DNA of 52,186 bases from Bacteroidota bacterium (GCA_947479755.1 CANKAM010000005.1:1-52186), one strand, 5' to 3'; shown: positions 25,717 to 35,183, counted from the first letter of the stretch. Notes: generated by a model not told the origin, from the sequence alone. Program-made: numbers and translations.

Positions 25717-26310
25717 TTAGGAACTTCTTCCTTTTTCAGTTAAAAATATCTTCAAATTTCGTTTGCCGTTCTGTATATAACTCTTCACCTGCATCATACT
25801 GTAGCCTGTTATTTCCGAAACTTCTTCGTAAGACTTACTCTGCATATAAAACAAATCAACACACACTTTTTGCTCTTCTTTTAAATGTTCAATTCCTTCA
25901 TACAAACTTTTATCCAGCATTTCCTGATCATCTCCACCTGAATGATGCAGATGTTCGTCAGTTTCCATAAGCGAAAGTGAATCTTTTCCAAATTCATCCA
26001 CATGGTTAGCCTGCGATTTATCTTTTCGCAGCTTCATCAGACAGTGGTTTTTACTCACGCTGTAAAGCCATGACTTGAAATTATCCACATCGTGTTTCTT
26101 CAAATCAATCAGCAGCTTTTCAAAGATTTCCATTACTGCATCTTTTGAGTGCTCTTCGTTTTTCAGGTATTTCATGCACACACCAAAAACCAGGTGCGTG
26201 TAACGCTGAAAAAGTTCGCCAACATACTCGGAATTATGGGAAAGGCGGAAACTGCTGACCAGTTCACTGTCAGTAGAATTTTTATCTCGTACCAGTTTGA
26301 TAAACGCCAT
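25717..26310 (-). CDS. ECF-type RNA polymerase sigma factor
   Basis: 197 residues. Region 2 is seen in LFQRYTHLVFGVCMKYLKNE, EEHSKDAVMEIFEKLL and FKSWLYSVSKNHCLMKLRKD. Region 4 is seen in LKEEQKVCVDLFYMQSKSYE and VSEITGYSMMQVKSYIQNGK. An acidic, His-rich linker (LMETDEHLHHSGGDDQEML) separates them. It is co-transcribed with its likely anti-sigma partner 4 bp downstream. Upstream, 31 bp separate it from endonuclease III on the same strand, so it may have its own promoter or share that transcript. Confidence 0.93.
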   Translation of the reverse strand: MAFIKLVRDKNSTDSELVSSFRLSHNSEYVGELFQRYTHLVFGVCMKYLKNEEHSKDAVMEIFEKLLIDLKKHDVDNFKSWLYSVSKNHCLMKLRKDKSQANHVDEFGKDSLSLMETDEHLHHSGGDDQEMLDKSLYEGIEHLKEEQKVCVDLFYMQSKSYEEVSEITGYSMMQVKSYIQNGKRNLKIFLTEKGRSS

Positions 26311-26341
26311 TAAACCCTAAAAGGAGGCTAATTTACGTAAT

Positions 26342-26983
26342 TTAGGTTTTTAGGTTTTCGTAATACTTACAAATAGCTCGAATACCACATTCTCCGCACT
26401 TTGGACTGCGGGCTGTGCAAACATAACGGCCGTGTAGAATAAGCCAGTGGTGGGCAATTGCAATCTTGTCCTCTGGAATGTATTTTATCAGTTGCCGCTC
26501 CGTTTCCAGTGGATTTTTGGAATTAACCGTTAACCCAATTCTTGCCGAAACTCGGAATACATGCGTATCCACAGCCATTTTGGGTTGGTTGTAAACCACA
26601 GAAGCAATTACATTGGCAGTTTTCCTCCCAACTCCCGGAAGTTCCTGAAGTTTATCAACGTCAGCAGGAACAACGTTATTAAATTTTTCAACGAGCATTC
26701 TTGCCATACCGGCCAGGTGTTTGGCTTTGTTATTTGGATAGCTAATACTGCGGATGTAAGGAAATATTTCATCCGATGAAGCGGCAGCCATTGTTTCTGC
26801 ATCGGGAAAACGCAATAGTAACGCTGGAGTAATCATATTCACACGCTTATCGGTGCATTGCGCAGAAAGAATTACCGCTACAAGAAGCGAGAACGGATTA
26901 TCATACACCAACTCCGTTTCAGCAACCGGCATGTTTATGCTGAAATACTCAATTGCTTTCTGAAAGCGTTGCTTAAGAGTCAT
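26342..26983 (-). CDS. nth: Endonuclease III (DNA glycosylase/AP lyase)
   Basis: 213 residues, normal length for Nth. The helix-hairpin-helix is LQELPGVGRKTANVIASVV, with the catalytic Lys in GRKTAN and the catalytic Asp in VDTHVFRVSARIGL about 18 residues later. The 4Fe-4S cluster has the exact C-x6-C-x2-C-x5-C spacing in the last 25 residues (CTARSPKCGECGIRAIC). It removes oxidised pyrimidines in base excision repair. It follows the peroxiredoxin gene by 3 bp, pairing repair of oxidative damage with peroxide removal. Confidence 0.97.
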   Translation of the reverse strand: MTLKQRFQKAIEYFSINMPVAETELVYDNPFSLLVAVILSAQCTDKRVNMITPALLLRFPDAETMAAASSDEIFPYIRSISYPNNKAKHLAGMARMLVEKFNNVVPADVDKLQELPGVGRKTANVIASVVYNQPKMAVDTHVFRVSARIGLTVNSKNPLETERQLIKYIPEDKIAIAHHWLILHGRYVCTARSPKCGECGIRAICKYYENLKT

Positions 26984-26986
26984 GCT

Positions 26987-27439
26987 TTATGCAGGGATAA
27001 GTGCAGCAAGAGCTTCACTACTGTGTCCGGTAAAATTCACCTGCGAGTCAAATACCTTAATAACTACTCCTTCTTTATTGATTACAAAGGTTACTCTGCC
27101 CGATAGAAGTCCGAAGAGATTGTCTTTTACACCAAAAAGCTCTTTCACTTTTCCGCCTTTGTCGCTTAACAGAATAAAGGGGAGTTTGTGCTCTCTTGCA
27201 AACTTGCGGTGTGATATAACATCGTCTGAACTTATTCCTATTACTTCTGCTCCTGCATCAGTAAAGTCTTCGTAGCTATCCCTGAAACTGCATGCTTCGG
27301 CTGTACAACCTCCTGTGAAATCTTTCGGATAAAAGAACAATACAACATTTTTCTTCCCTTTGAAATCAATCAATTTTACAATGTCGCCATTATTATCAGG
27401 CAATTCAAAATCGGGGGCTTGTTGTCCTGCTTTTATCAT
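26987..27439 (-). CDS. bcp: Thiol peroxidase, BCP/PrxQ-type peroxiredoxin
   Basis: 150 residues from ATG 27439 (MIKAGQQAPDFELPDNNG). A GTG at 27496 would add 19 unlikely residues. The peroxidatic Cys is in FYPKDFTGGCTAEACSFRD and a second Cys five residues later fits the atypical 2-Cys BCP/PrxQ mechanism. Further conserved parts are VIGISSDDVISHRKFAREHK, LPFILLSDKGGKVKELFGV and the strand GRVTFVINKEGVV. It reduces organic hydroperoxides using thioredoxin. First gene of the bcp-nth unit, divergent from the Smr gene. Confidence 0.96.
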   Translation of the reverse strand: MIKAGQQAPDFELPDNNGDIVKLIDFKGKKNVVLFFYPKDFTGGCTAEACSFRDSYEDFTDAGAEVIGISSDDVISHRKFAREHKLPFILLSDKGGKVKELFGVKDNLFGLLSGRVTFVINKEGVVIKVFDSQVNFTGHSSEALAALIPA

Positions 27440-27505
27440 TTTTCTACTATTTAGCTTATTGTTGATTATGTTTTTTCTAAGTGATAAACCTAACACTTAA
27501 GGCCT

Positions 27506-27513
27506 TAAATTTG
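27506..27513 (+). promoter_or_regulatory. -7 element directly before the Smr gene; possible leaderless start
   Basis: TAAATTTG matches TAnnTTTG exactly and ends 4 bases before the ATG at 27518. With the usual distance from -7 element to transcription start, the transcript would begin at or next to the start codon. No clear -33 TTTG was found. Confidence 0.4.
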
Positions 27514-27517
27514 TTCC

Positions 27518-27766
27518 ATGGCAAAACTAAAACTTGATCTGCACGAAATCTTTAACAAAGGTAAACAGATTGATGAGGCGCTGAATGATATTATTGACGA
27601 AGCGGTTGAACGCAGAGTTGATTTCGTTGAAATAATTCCTGGTAAAGGCAGTGGACAACTGAAGAAAAAAGTGCAACGCTTTCTGATGCAGAAGCACATT
27701 AAAGAAAAATACAAGCGTTTAGAAAACGACAGCAAAAACCACGGACGGATTTTTGTACACTTTTAA
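27518..27766 (+). CDS. Stand-alone Smr-domain protein
   Basis: 82 residues consisting of a single Smr (small MutS-related) domain. It has LDLHEI at the start, the helix IDEALNDIIDEAVERRVDFV, the loop EIIPGKGSGQLKKKVQRFL in place of the common HGxGxG, and the end GRIFVHF. Smr domains are nucleases or nucleic-acid binders in MutS2 and related proteins. The His of the LDLH motif is present, but the loop His is replaced by Pro (PGKGSG), so nuclease activity is uncertain. It is divergent from bcp. Confidence 0.9.
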   Translation: MAKLKLDLHEIFNKGKQIDEALNDIIDEAVERRVDFVEIIPGKGSGQLKKKVQRFLMQKHIKEKYKRLENDSKNHGRIFVHF

Positions 27767-27767
27767 A

Positions 27768-27902
27768 TCAGAATGGGAAGTGAAAGGCTTCAAATAAAAG
27801 CACTGTTAAAAAAATCACCAAGCCCCACAACAGTAGATTGGTTCTGCAATAGTCTATTGCCGATGCTATCTTATCGCCTAAAGTAATTTCGTTCTTTTTC
27901 AT
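27768..27902 (-). CDS. Small single-helix membrane protein (44 aa), copy 1
   Basis: ATG 27902 begins MKKNEITLGDKIASAIDYCR and continues into one membrane helix (LLLWGLVIFLTVLLFEAF), ending HFPF; an in-frame ATG at 27908 would add two residues. The N terminus is polar and basic, so an N-in orientation is expected. It is the same length as copy 2 (28073-28207) and ends in the same FHFxF pattern, which argues that both are real. It converges with the Smr gene, the stop lying 1 base beyond it. Function unknown. Confidence 0.65.
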   Translation of the reverse strand: MKKNEITLGDKIASAIDYCRTNLLLWGLVIFLTVLLFEAFHFPF

Positions 27903-27940
27903 ATGCATCAAGGGTTTAATAGTTATATTTTTATTTTCGT

Positions 27941-27965
27941 ATTGTTATGACAACAGCATAACAAT
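27941..27965. promoter_or_regulatory. Perfect dyad between the two small membrane genes
   Basis: ATTGTTATG and CATAACAAT are perfect 9-base inverted arms around ACAACAG. It lies 39 bases upstream of the ATG of copy 1 and has no poly-T tail on the minus strand, so an operator is more likely than a terminator. The rest of 27966-28072 is AT-rich and holds a short direct repeat GACTAAT; I see no gene in it. Confidence 0.5.
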
Positions 27966-28072
27966 TGCTTAACCCAAAACTAATAAACTGAAATACTGAA
28001 AAATAATTTTTAGACTAATGTGCATAATAAGTCGACTAATTTTGATTTTACTCTACCAAAACAATCAACTTA

Positions 28073-28207
28073 CTAAAAAGAAAAGTGAAACGAAGCCATT
28101 AGCATCAAGAAAATGAAACCCAGTAACAGAAAATAAATTGAGTAAGTAAAAAAACGCTCACCAAAAGAAATAATTGTATTCCAGAAATTATAAGTGGTTC
28201 TTTTCAT
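28073..28207 (-). CDS. Small single-helix membrane protein (44 aa), copy 2
   Basis: ATG 28207 begins MKRTTYNFWNTIISFGERFF, followed by one membrane helix (IYFLLLGFIFLMLMASF) and the end HFSF, then TAG. It has exactly the same length as copy 1 and shares the basic start, the helix placement in the second half and the terminal FHFxF, but little identity elsewhere. It begins 88 bp after the stop of the moxR gene on the same strand and may be read from that operon. Function unknown. Confidence 0.65.
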   Translation of the reverse strand: MKRTTYNFWNTIISFGERFFTYSIYFLLLGFIFLMLMASFHFSF

Positions 28208-28295
28208 TATGCTGGTTTCAACTTGCTAATCCTGTAAATAGTTTAGCGAAATCGATAAACGACACAATGAATGTATCAAAGGGAAAACTGAATAC

Positions 28296-29261
28296 TTACT
28301 TCAATAACTCCTTAATAATATCTTCAACAGATAATCCATCAGCCTCAGCTTTATAATTGCGAACAATACGATGGCGCAACACGGCAGGGGCTAGAGCCTT
28401 CACATCTTCTATGTCGGGCGAGTATTTTCCGTTGATGGCGGCATTGGTTTTAGCGCCAATCACTAAGTACTGCGATGCGCGGGGACCTGCTCCCCAACTC
28501 AGATAATTATTGATAGTATCATTGGCATATTTAGTTCCGGGGCGGGTACTGGTCGCTAATTTTACTGCATATTCCAATACGTTATCTGCAACTGGCAATT
28601 TGGTAAGCAACTGTTGAAAAAACAATATTTCTTCGGCACTTAATACTTTATTTGGTTTAATACCTACCGCACCGGTTGTTTGTTTAACAATGTTCAACTC
28701 TTCTGTAAAACTGGGATAATCCAGCCAGATATTAAACATAAAACGGTCAAGCTGAGCTTCTGGCAATGGATAAGTTCCCTCCTGCTCTATTGGGTTTTGT
28801 GTAGCCAGAACAAAGAACGGTTTATCTAATACATATCGTTTTCCTGCAGTGGTAACAGCACGCTCCTGCATCGCTTCCAGCAATGCCGATTGTGTTTTTG
28901 GCGGGGTTCTATTTATCTCATCTGCCAAAATAATATTAGCAAACAGAGGTCCTTTAATGAACTTGAATTGACGAGTATCATCCAATATCTCCGTACCGAT
29001 AATATCACTCGGCATAAGATCAGGAGTAAACTGAATGCGGTTGTAGCTTAATCCAAGTGCTTCGGAAATAGTATTTACCAATAATGTTTTCGCCAAACCG
29101 GGAACACCTACCAGCAAACAGTGTCCGTTACTGAAGATAGAAGTAAGTACGCTTTTTACCACCTCGTCCTGTCCGACAATTACTTTGGCTATTTCGCTGT
29201 TCAGTTTCTTATAAGAAACCACAAATGCATCTATTGCTTCTTTGTCTGATGTATAGTTCAT
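28296..29261 (-). CDS. MoxR-family AAA+ ATPase (second copy)
   Basis: 321 residues with Walker A GVPGLAKT, Walker B ILADEINRTPPKTQSALLEA, LATQNPIEQEGTYPLPEAQL and the arginine region PEAQLDRFMFNIWL. It belongs to the same family as 2717-3700 but is clearly diverged, and no DUF58 or VWA gene follows. Instead it ends a minus-strand series of periplasmic foldase genes, 7 bp behind the SurA-like gene. The client may therefore be an envelope-assembly factor; this is inference from context. Confidence 0.94.
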   Translation of the reverse strand: MNYTSDKEAIDAFVVSYKKLNSEIAKVIVGQDEVVKSVLTSIFSNGHCLLVGVPGLAKTLLVNTISEALGLSYNRIQFTPDLMPSDIIGTEILDDTRQFKFIKGPLFANIILADEINRTPPKTQSALLEAMQERAVTTAGKRYVLDKPFFVLATQNPIEQEGTYPLPEAQLDRFMFNIWLDYPSFTEELNIVKQTTGAVGIKPNKVLSAEEILFFQQLLTKLPVADNVLEYAVKLATSTRPGTKYANDTINNYLSWGAGPRASQYLVIGAKTNAAINGKYSPDIEDVKALAPAVLRHRIVRNYKAEADGLSVEDIIKELLK

Positions 29262-29268
29262 AAATTCT

Positions 29269-30615
29269 TTAGTTTGTCTTCTTTATCCAGGGATTATTAA
29301 AATCGCAATTTAAATATGCATCATCAATACGCACATACGTGGTCGCAATTTTCTTTTCTATCCATTCACGCACCAAGTTGCTTTCTTTCATGGTTGATGC
29401 TGCGCCCTGTATCTTTTGATAATCGTCACGCAAGTTTGCTTTATGCGGTTCGGTGCGTGACTTTAATAAGATAATGCTGTAAGCCTGTTTACCATCCGCA
29501 GCGCTGGTAATAATTGGTTTTGAAAACTCACCAACTTCCATTTTATCAATAGTAAGAAACAATGTTGGGTCAATGCTACTGAGTTGGTCCATCTCAAATT
29601 TGGTGCTTCCTGTTTGTGCATTTGTCACCATCCCTCCGTTCTTTTTGTCAGCTTCATCGTCTGAAAATTTTTCAGCAGCCTCCGCAAAAGTGAGCGAATC
29701 TGTCTTCAATAAATCATAGATACTATCGAGAAAAATTTTAGAACTTGTTAAATCGTTTTCTGATGTTTTTGGGGTAATTAAGATGTGACGCGCATTCACC
29801 TGTTCCCCTCTGCGTTCAATTACCTGCAAAAAGTGAAAACCATACTCGGTCTCGAATACTTCTGATATTTCTTTCCCTTGCAGACTAAACGCCAAAGCTT
29901 CAAATTCAGGAACCATGTTACCGCGTCCGAAAAAACCAAGTTCACCTCCTGCTGAAGCAGAGCCCGGATCTTCACTATACAGTTTTGCCATGGTCTCAAA
30001 CTTAGCTCCGTCAAGAATACGCTGACGCAATTCCTCTGCTCGCGCTTTTGCTTCATCTTTTTCTTTTTTGCTTATCATCGGCTTCTTAACAATGCGACCA
30101 ATCTCCAACTCCACATTAATATAAGGCAAACTATCAGCCGGTATTTTGCTGAAATAGTTGCGTACATCAGCAGGAGTAACTTTAATCTCCCCCGTGATTT
30201 TGTATTGCATATTCTGAGCAAGCAACTGGTCTTTAATCAACTCACGGAAATCATCTTTAATCTCCACAATTGATTTCTTGTAATACTCTTCCAGCTTTTC
30301 CTCTGAGCCTATTTGTCCTATAAAATAACGCAATCTGCGGTCCAATTCTTCTTCCACCTGATCATCACTCACCTCAACACTGTCTAATCGCGCCTGATTA
30401 ACCAGCAATTTCTGGAAAAGCAACTCTTCCAGCAAGTCGCATTTAATAGTAGGGTCTTCTGAATAACCTTGTGATAATATCTGAAGATATTGTGCTTCTA
30501 CCTCACTTAACATGATGATGTTGGAGCCCACAACTGCAACAATCTTATCTATTGGCTGCGCAAAAGAACTAAGAACAAAGAACCAAGAACCAAGAATTAT
30601 GATATATTTTCTCAC
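29269..30615 (-). CDS. SurA-like periplasmic peptidyl-prolyl isomerase/chaperone
   Basis: 448 residues. The signal peptide ends SSFAQ, followed by a SurA N-terminal chaperone region (PIDKIVAVVGSNIIMLSEVE, LLEELLFQKLLVNQARLDSV). The first parvulin domain is at about 172-270 (GGELGFFGRGNMVPEFEALA, YGFHFLQVIERR) and a second begins at VNARHILITPK. The order N-domain, parvulin, parvulin matches SurA, which escorts outer-membrane proteins. The hydrophobic core of the signal peptide is encoded by a dispersed simple repeat (30564-30598). It lies in the foldase-moxR operon. Confidence 0.9.
   Translation of the reverse strand: MRKYIIILGSWFFVLSSFAQPIDKIVAVVGSNIIMLSEVEAQYLQILSQGYSEDPTIKCDLLEELLFQKLLVNQARLDSVEVSDDQVEEELDRRLRYFIGQIGSEEKLEEYYKKSIVEIKDDFRELIKDQLLAQNMQYKITGEIKVTPADVRNYFSKIPADSLPYINVELEIGRIVKKPMISKKEKDEAKARAEELRQRILDGAKFETMAKLYSEDPGSASAGGELGFFGRGNMVPEFEALAFSLQGKEISEVFETEYGFHFLQVIERRGEQVNARHILITPKTSENDLTSSKIFLDSIYDLLKTDSLTFAEAAEKFSDDEADKKNGGMVTNAQTGSTKFEMDQLSSIDPTLFLTIDKMEVGEFSKPIITSAADGKQAYSIILLKSRTEPHKANLRDDYQKIQGAASTMKESNLVREWIEKKIATTYVRIDDAYLNCDFNNPWIKKTN
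30564..30598. repeat. AAGAAC-type repeat encoding the SurA-like signal peptide core
   Basis: The plus strand reads AGAACTAAGAACAAAGAACC and continues AAGAACCAAGAATT, about five degenerate copies of a 7-base unit. On the minus strand it encodes ILGSWFFVLSS. The same word pattern is known to me as intergenic repeat DNA in Bacteroidota. Confidence 0.55.
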
Positions 30616-30620
30616 TGTGT

Positions 30621-31511
30621 TTATTTTTTCTTCGCTGTGTAAATTTCAAAATTATTTTTGATTGCGCCTTCCTTCATCACATCTTTTTCCAATTGTTCAA
30701 TAAGTTGCATCTTACGCTTGTTCAATATAATGTTGCGGATATTTTTTACCTCAAATTCCAAAGGCGAAATATCGTCTTTTAATTGATACTCCAATGTTTT
30801 TACAATGTAATACCCCTCGTTTTGATCCATTTCATAGAAGTTTGAGTAGCGCGCCATTTGCTCAATTTTATTTTGGTCAATTCCTGTTTCTTCTGCAAGC
30901 TCATCGGTCTTAAACCATTTGTGCTCATCTAATGAAAATTTCAGTGCCTGTGTGCTGCAGTACTCTGTTAACTTATTCTTGCTATCCGCATCCTCATCTT
31001 TCATCCACTTCCTTATTTTATTCACCGACTTGTTTTGCTTGTCTAGCTTAACGTAAACCGTGCGTAAAATATTTTCTTTCAGTGCAAAGTTTTGTTTGTT
31101 CTCTTCATAATAGGACAAAAGTTCGTTCTGCTTTACAACTGTATCTAAGCGTTGTTTCACAAGTTCTTCCTGATAAAGATAGAGAATGAGTGAATTGCGG
31201 TATTGCTCTAACTGCAACTGAACATCTTTCTTTTCTTCCGGCAAGTTAAGTTCAGCTTTCTTTATCAGCAACTGCTGTTTAACCCAGTTGTTTATAAAGT
31301 TTGCAGCAAGTTGGGAACTATCTTCTGCGCTTATGCCTGAAGGTATGCCACCGTTCAGTTGTTCAACATAAAGATACTGGTCATACACACGAGCAAGAGG
31401 CTTCTCATCACTCTCTTTTCTGAAATACTTACAGGATGGAAACAGAAAAACCAAACACCCCAAAAGCAACAAGTGATGATGAAATGAAAACCGTGTTTCG
31501 CAATTCATCAT
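30621..31511 (-). CDS. PpiC/SurA-N-like periplasmic lipoprotein
   Basis: About 296 residues from ATGATG at 31511; TTG 31538 is an alternative start. A hydrophobic segment HHLLLLGCLVFLFPSC carries a lipobox (FPSC). The body contains a SurA-type N-terminal chaperone pattern (LAANFINNWVKQQLLIKKAE, LILYLYQEELVKQRLDTVVK) and a degenerate C-terminal part. No clear parvulin active site is seen, so it is probably a chaperone without isomerase activity. It sits between the other two foldases with gaps of 5 and about 31 bases. A strong hairpin covers the ATGATG start (see 31468-31519). Confidence 0.82.
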   Translation of the reverse strand: MMNCETRFSFHHHLLLLGCLVFLFPSCKYFRKESDEKPLARVYDQYLYVEQLNGGIPSGISAEDSSQLAANFINNWVKQQLLIKKAELNLPEEKKDVQLQLEQYRNSLILYLYQEELVKQRLDTVVKQNELLSYYEENKQNFALKENILRTVYVKLDKQNKSVNKIRKWMKDEDADSKNKLTEYCSTQALKFSLDEHKWFKTDELAEETGIDQNKIEQMARYSNFYEMDQNEGYYIVKTLEYQLKDDISPLEFEVKNIRNIILNKRKMQLIEQLEKDVMKEGAIKNNFEIYTAKKK

Positions 31512-31519
31512 CACTTGTT
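31468..31519 (-). promoter_or_regulatory. 16-bp inverted repeat covering a start codon
   Basis: AACAAGTGATGATGAA (31468-31483) and TTCATCATCACTTGTT (31504-31519) are perfect complements with a 20-base loop. On the transcript the first arm contains the ATGATG start codons (31511-31506) and the second arm encodes FHHHLL. The folded mRNA would bury the start site. TTG 31538 lies outside the hairpin. Confidence 0.7.
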
Positions 31520-31542
31520 TTTTAATTCCTATCAACAATTCT

Positions 31543-33495
31543 CTATGGAGTAGGGATAGTTGCCAATACCTCTTTATTCACTTCTACTTTGTATTTTCCG
31601 CGCAACTCTTTTATCCATTCTTTTTCAAGGTAATCCTGGTAAGCTGTGGTAAGAAGCCCTTTTGCTTCTTTCAGTGTTTTTGGTCCCGGGGCAAGTACGT
31701 CATTTACAATAACAATAATTGTCTGTCCGTCTTTTTTAACAGTTTGAATAGTGTTATTAGTCCATTTTACTTCATCCAGATAATCGTTCTCATCTTTGAT
31801 ATACTTTCCTGCTTCCACTTTCAGATTCAGTTTAGATGTCTTGTTCATATCTGCCAATATCTCGTCAGAAGTTTTACCGGCATCAATCATTTTTCTGGTT
31901 GCTGTTGCGACCGAATCGTTCTTGCAGATAAAGAGTTTAGCATCTAAACGCTCTTCCCACTGAAACTTATCTTTGCTGGTTTCATAATACTTCTGCAAAC
32001 CAACGGTGTCAATCTGCGCTTTCTTCCAAACTTTTTGCTCCATGTGATTGAAAAGAAGAATTCCATCGCGGTATTCATTCAGCAACATACGGTAGTCAGT
32101 ATATTTTGAAGCAAGTTTACTCTCTTCATATTTAATCAACTCTTCTTCAACAAACTGTTTATACATATTATCAACGTAAGTCTGTATCTCCGTTTTAGGT
32201 CGTTTTGCCTGATGTGAAGCAAGGTAATCTGCAAAACCTTTTTGAGTGAATTTCACACCACCAAGATTAAATAGTTCTTTTTCCAAGCCTTTAGCTTTAT
32301 CAGCAGTCCATTTTCCATTGAAAATGTTGGTATCAACCGCAGTATAAAATGCATTAAGTGCTTTTTTCTTTTCTTTGAATTTATACTCTGCTTTTATCTT
32401 ATTGATAACAGCGGTGCGGCTCATTTGCGATCGTGAATCTTTTGAAATCTTCTGTTTTAATTCGCCTTCCAATTCTTTAAATTCAGGCAAGCCTTTTTTA
32501 TCTAACAATTTAATGATGTGCCAACCGTAATCAGTTTTAACAGGTTTGCTGTAATCATCTCTATTTTTAAGCGCAAATGCAGCTGCTTCAAACTCAGGAA
32601 CCATCTGCCCTGAACCAAACCAATTCAATTCACCACCTTTTTTAGAATTTGATTTATCATCAGAAAACTGTTTACATAACTCACTAAAATCACCACCTGC
32701 TTGTAGTTTTGAATAAATCTCATTTGCTTTTGCTTCAGCAGCATCAGTTGCCTGTCTACCCGAATCTTTCAGCGCTTTAATCATGATGTGAGCTACCTTC
32801 ACTTCACCTTGAGAAGCACGTTTGTCAACCACTTTTATAATGTGGTAGCCGAATTTTGTTCTAACGGGTTGAGAAATTTCTCCAACAGGTGTATTGTAAG
32901 CACCATTTTCAAAAGGATAAATCATACGCATAGAAGTGAAGTAACCCAAATCACCGCTGTTATCTTTTGCAGATGGATCTTCTGATAGGTCTTTTGCCAG
33001 TTTACCAAAGTCTTCTCCTTTCAAAGCGCGTTTCCGTATTTCATTGATTTTGTTCCAGGCAGCCAATGTGTCTTTAGGCAATGCCTCAGCAGAAATTTTA
33101 ATAAGAATATGGCTGGCGCGCACATCTGTTTTCATGCGCTCATACGCTTCTTTAATGAGGTTTTCCGTAACTGCTTTATCGGTCAGGTAAGGTTGCGCTA
33201 ATTGTTTTTGGTATCCGCTGAACTCCTGCTTGAAAGCCTTTGCAGTATCCATTCCTGCATCAACAGCCTCTTTTACTTTCAATTTAAAATTGATGTAAAG
33301 CTCCATGTAATCAACAGGCGATTTTTTATCAATTGCCGCTCCGTTAGAGTTGTTCTTGTTGTAAACGTAAAGAAAGTCGGATTTGGTAACCGGTTCGCCT
33401 GCCACTATAAGAATTACAGGCTCACCTTTTTGTGCATAAGATGCAAAGGAAATTGCTGCGGAAATTGCTGTAAACACTAATTTTCTGGTCTTCAT
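31543..33495 (-). CDS. Multi-domain PpiC-type peptidyl-prolyl isomerase
   Basis: 650 residues with signal peptide MKTRKLVFTAISAAISFASY-AQ. Two consecutive parvulin domains are visible: DVRASHILIKIS ... GDLGYFTSMRMIYPFENGAY ... FGYHIIKVVDKR (about 123-220) and VKVAHIMIKALKDSG ... GGELNWFGSGQMVPEFEAAA ... YGWHIIKLLDKK (about 227-335). A long C-terminal part of about 310 residues with a partial third foldase-like region follows. It is periplasmic. It begins the three-foldase series, 90 bp behind guaB on the same strand. The likely role is folding and quality control of exported proteins. Confidence 0.9.
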   Translation of the reverse strand: MKTRKLVFTAISAAISFASYAQKGEPVILIVAGEPVTKSDFLYVYNKNNSNGAAIDKKSPVDYMELYINFKLKVKEAVDAGMDTAKAFKQEFSGYQKQLAQPYLTDKAVTENLIKEAYERMKTDVRASHILIKISAEALPKDTLAAWNKINEIRKRALKGEDFGKLAKDLSEDPSAKDNSGDLGYFTSMRMIYPFENGAYNTPVGEISQPVRTKFGYHIIKVVDKRASQGEVKVAHIMIKALKDSGRQATDAAEAKANEIYSKLQAGGDFSELCKQFSDDKSNSKKGGELNWFGSGQMVPEFEAAAFALKNRDDYSKPVKTDYGWHIIKLLDKKGLPEFKELEGELKQKISKDSRSQMSRTAVINKIKAEYKFKEKKKALNAFYTAVDTNIFNGKWTADKAKGLEKELFNLGGVKFTQKGFADYLASHQAKRPKTEIQTYVDNMYKQFVEEELIKYEESKLASKYTDYRMLLNEYRDGILLFNHMEQKVWKKAQIDTVGLQKYYETSKDKFQWEERLDAKLFICKNDSVATATRKMIDAGKTSDEILADMNKTSKLNLKVEAGKYIKDENDYLDEVKWTNNTIQTVKKDGQTIIVIVNDVLAPGPKTLKEAKGLLTTAYQDYLEKEWIKELRGKYKVEVNKEVLATIPTP

Positions 33496-33585
33496 ATTTT
33501 ATTTGTAACTTGTTTTGTTGTTATTGATAATTTTTCAGTTCGACTATTTATATTCGATTTTAGTATTCCGTATTTCTTTCTTGTT

Positions 33586-35121
<1,536 letters not shown>

Positions 35122-35183
35122 TTATCGCCTTCTCAAAATTATGCAAACGGGCAAAAAATGTGGTTGAAAGACAATGTTTTTCG

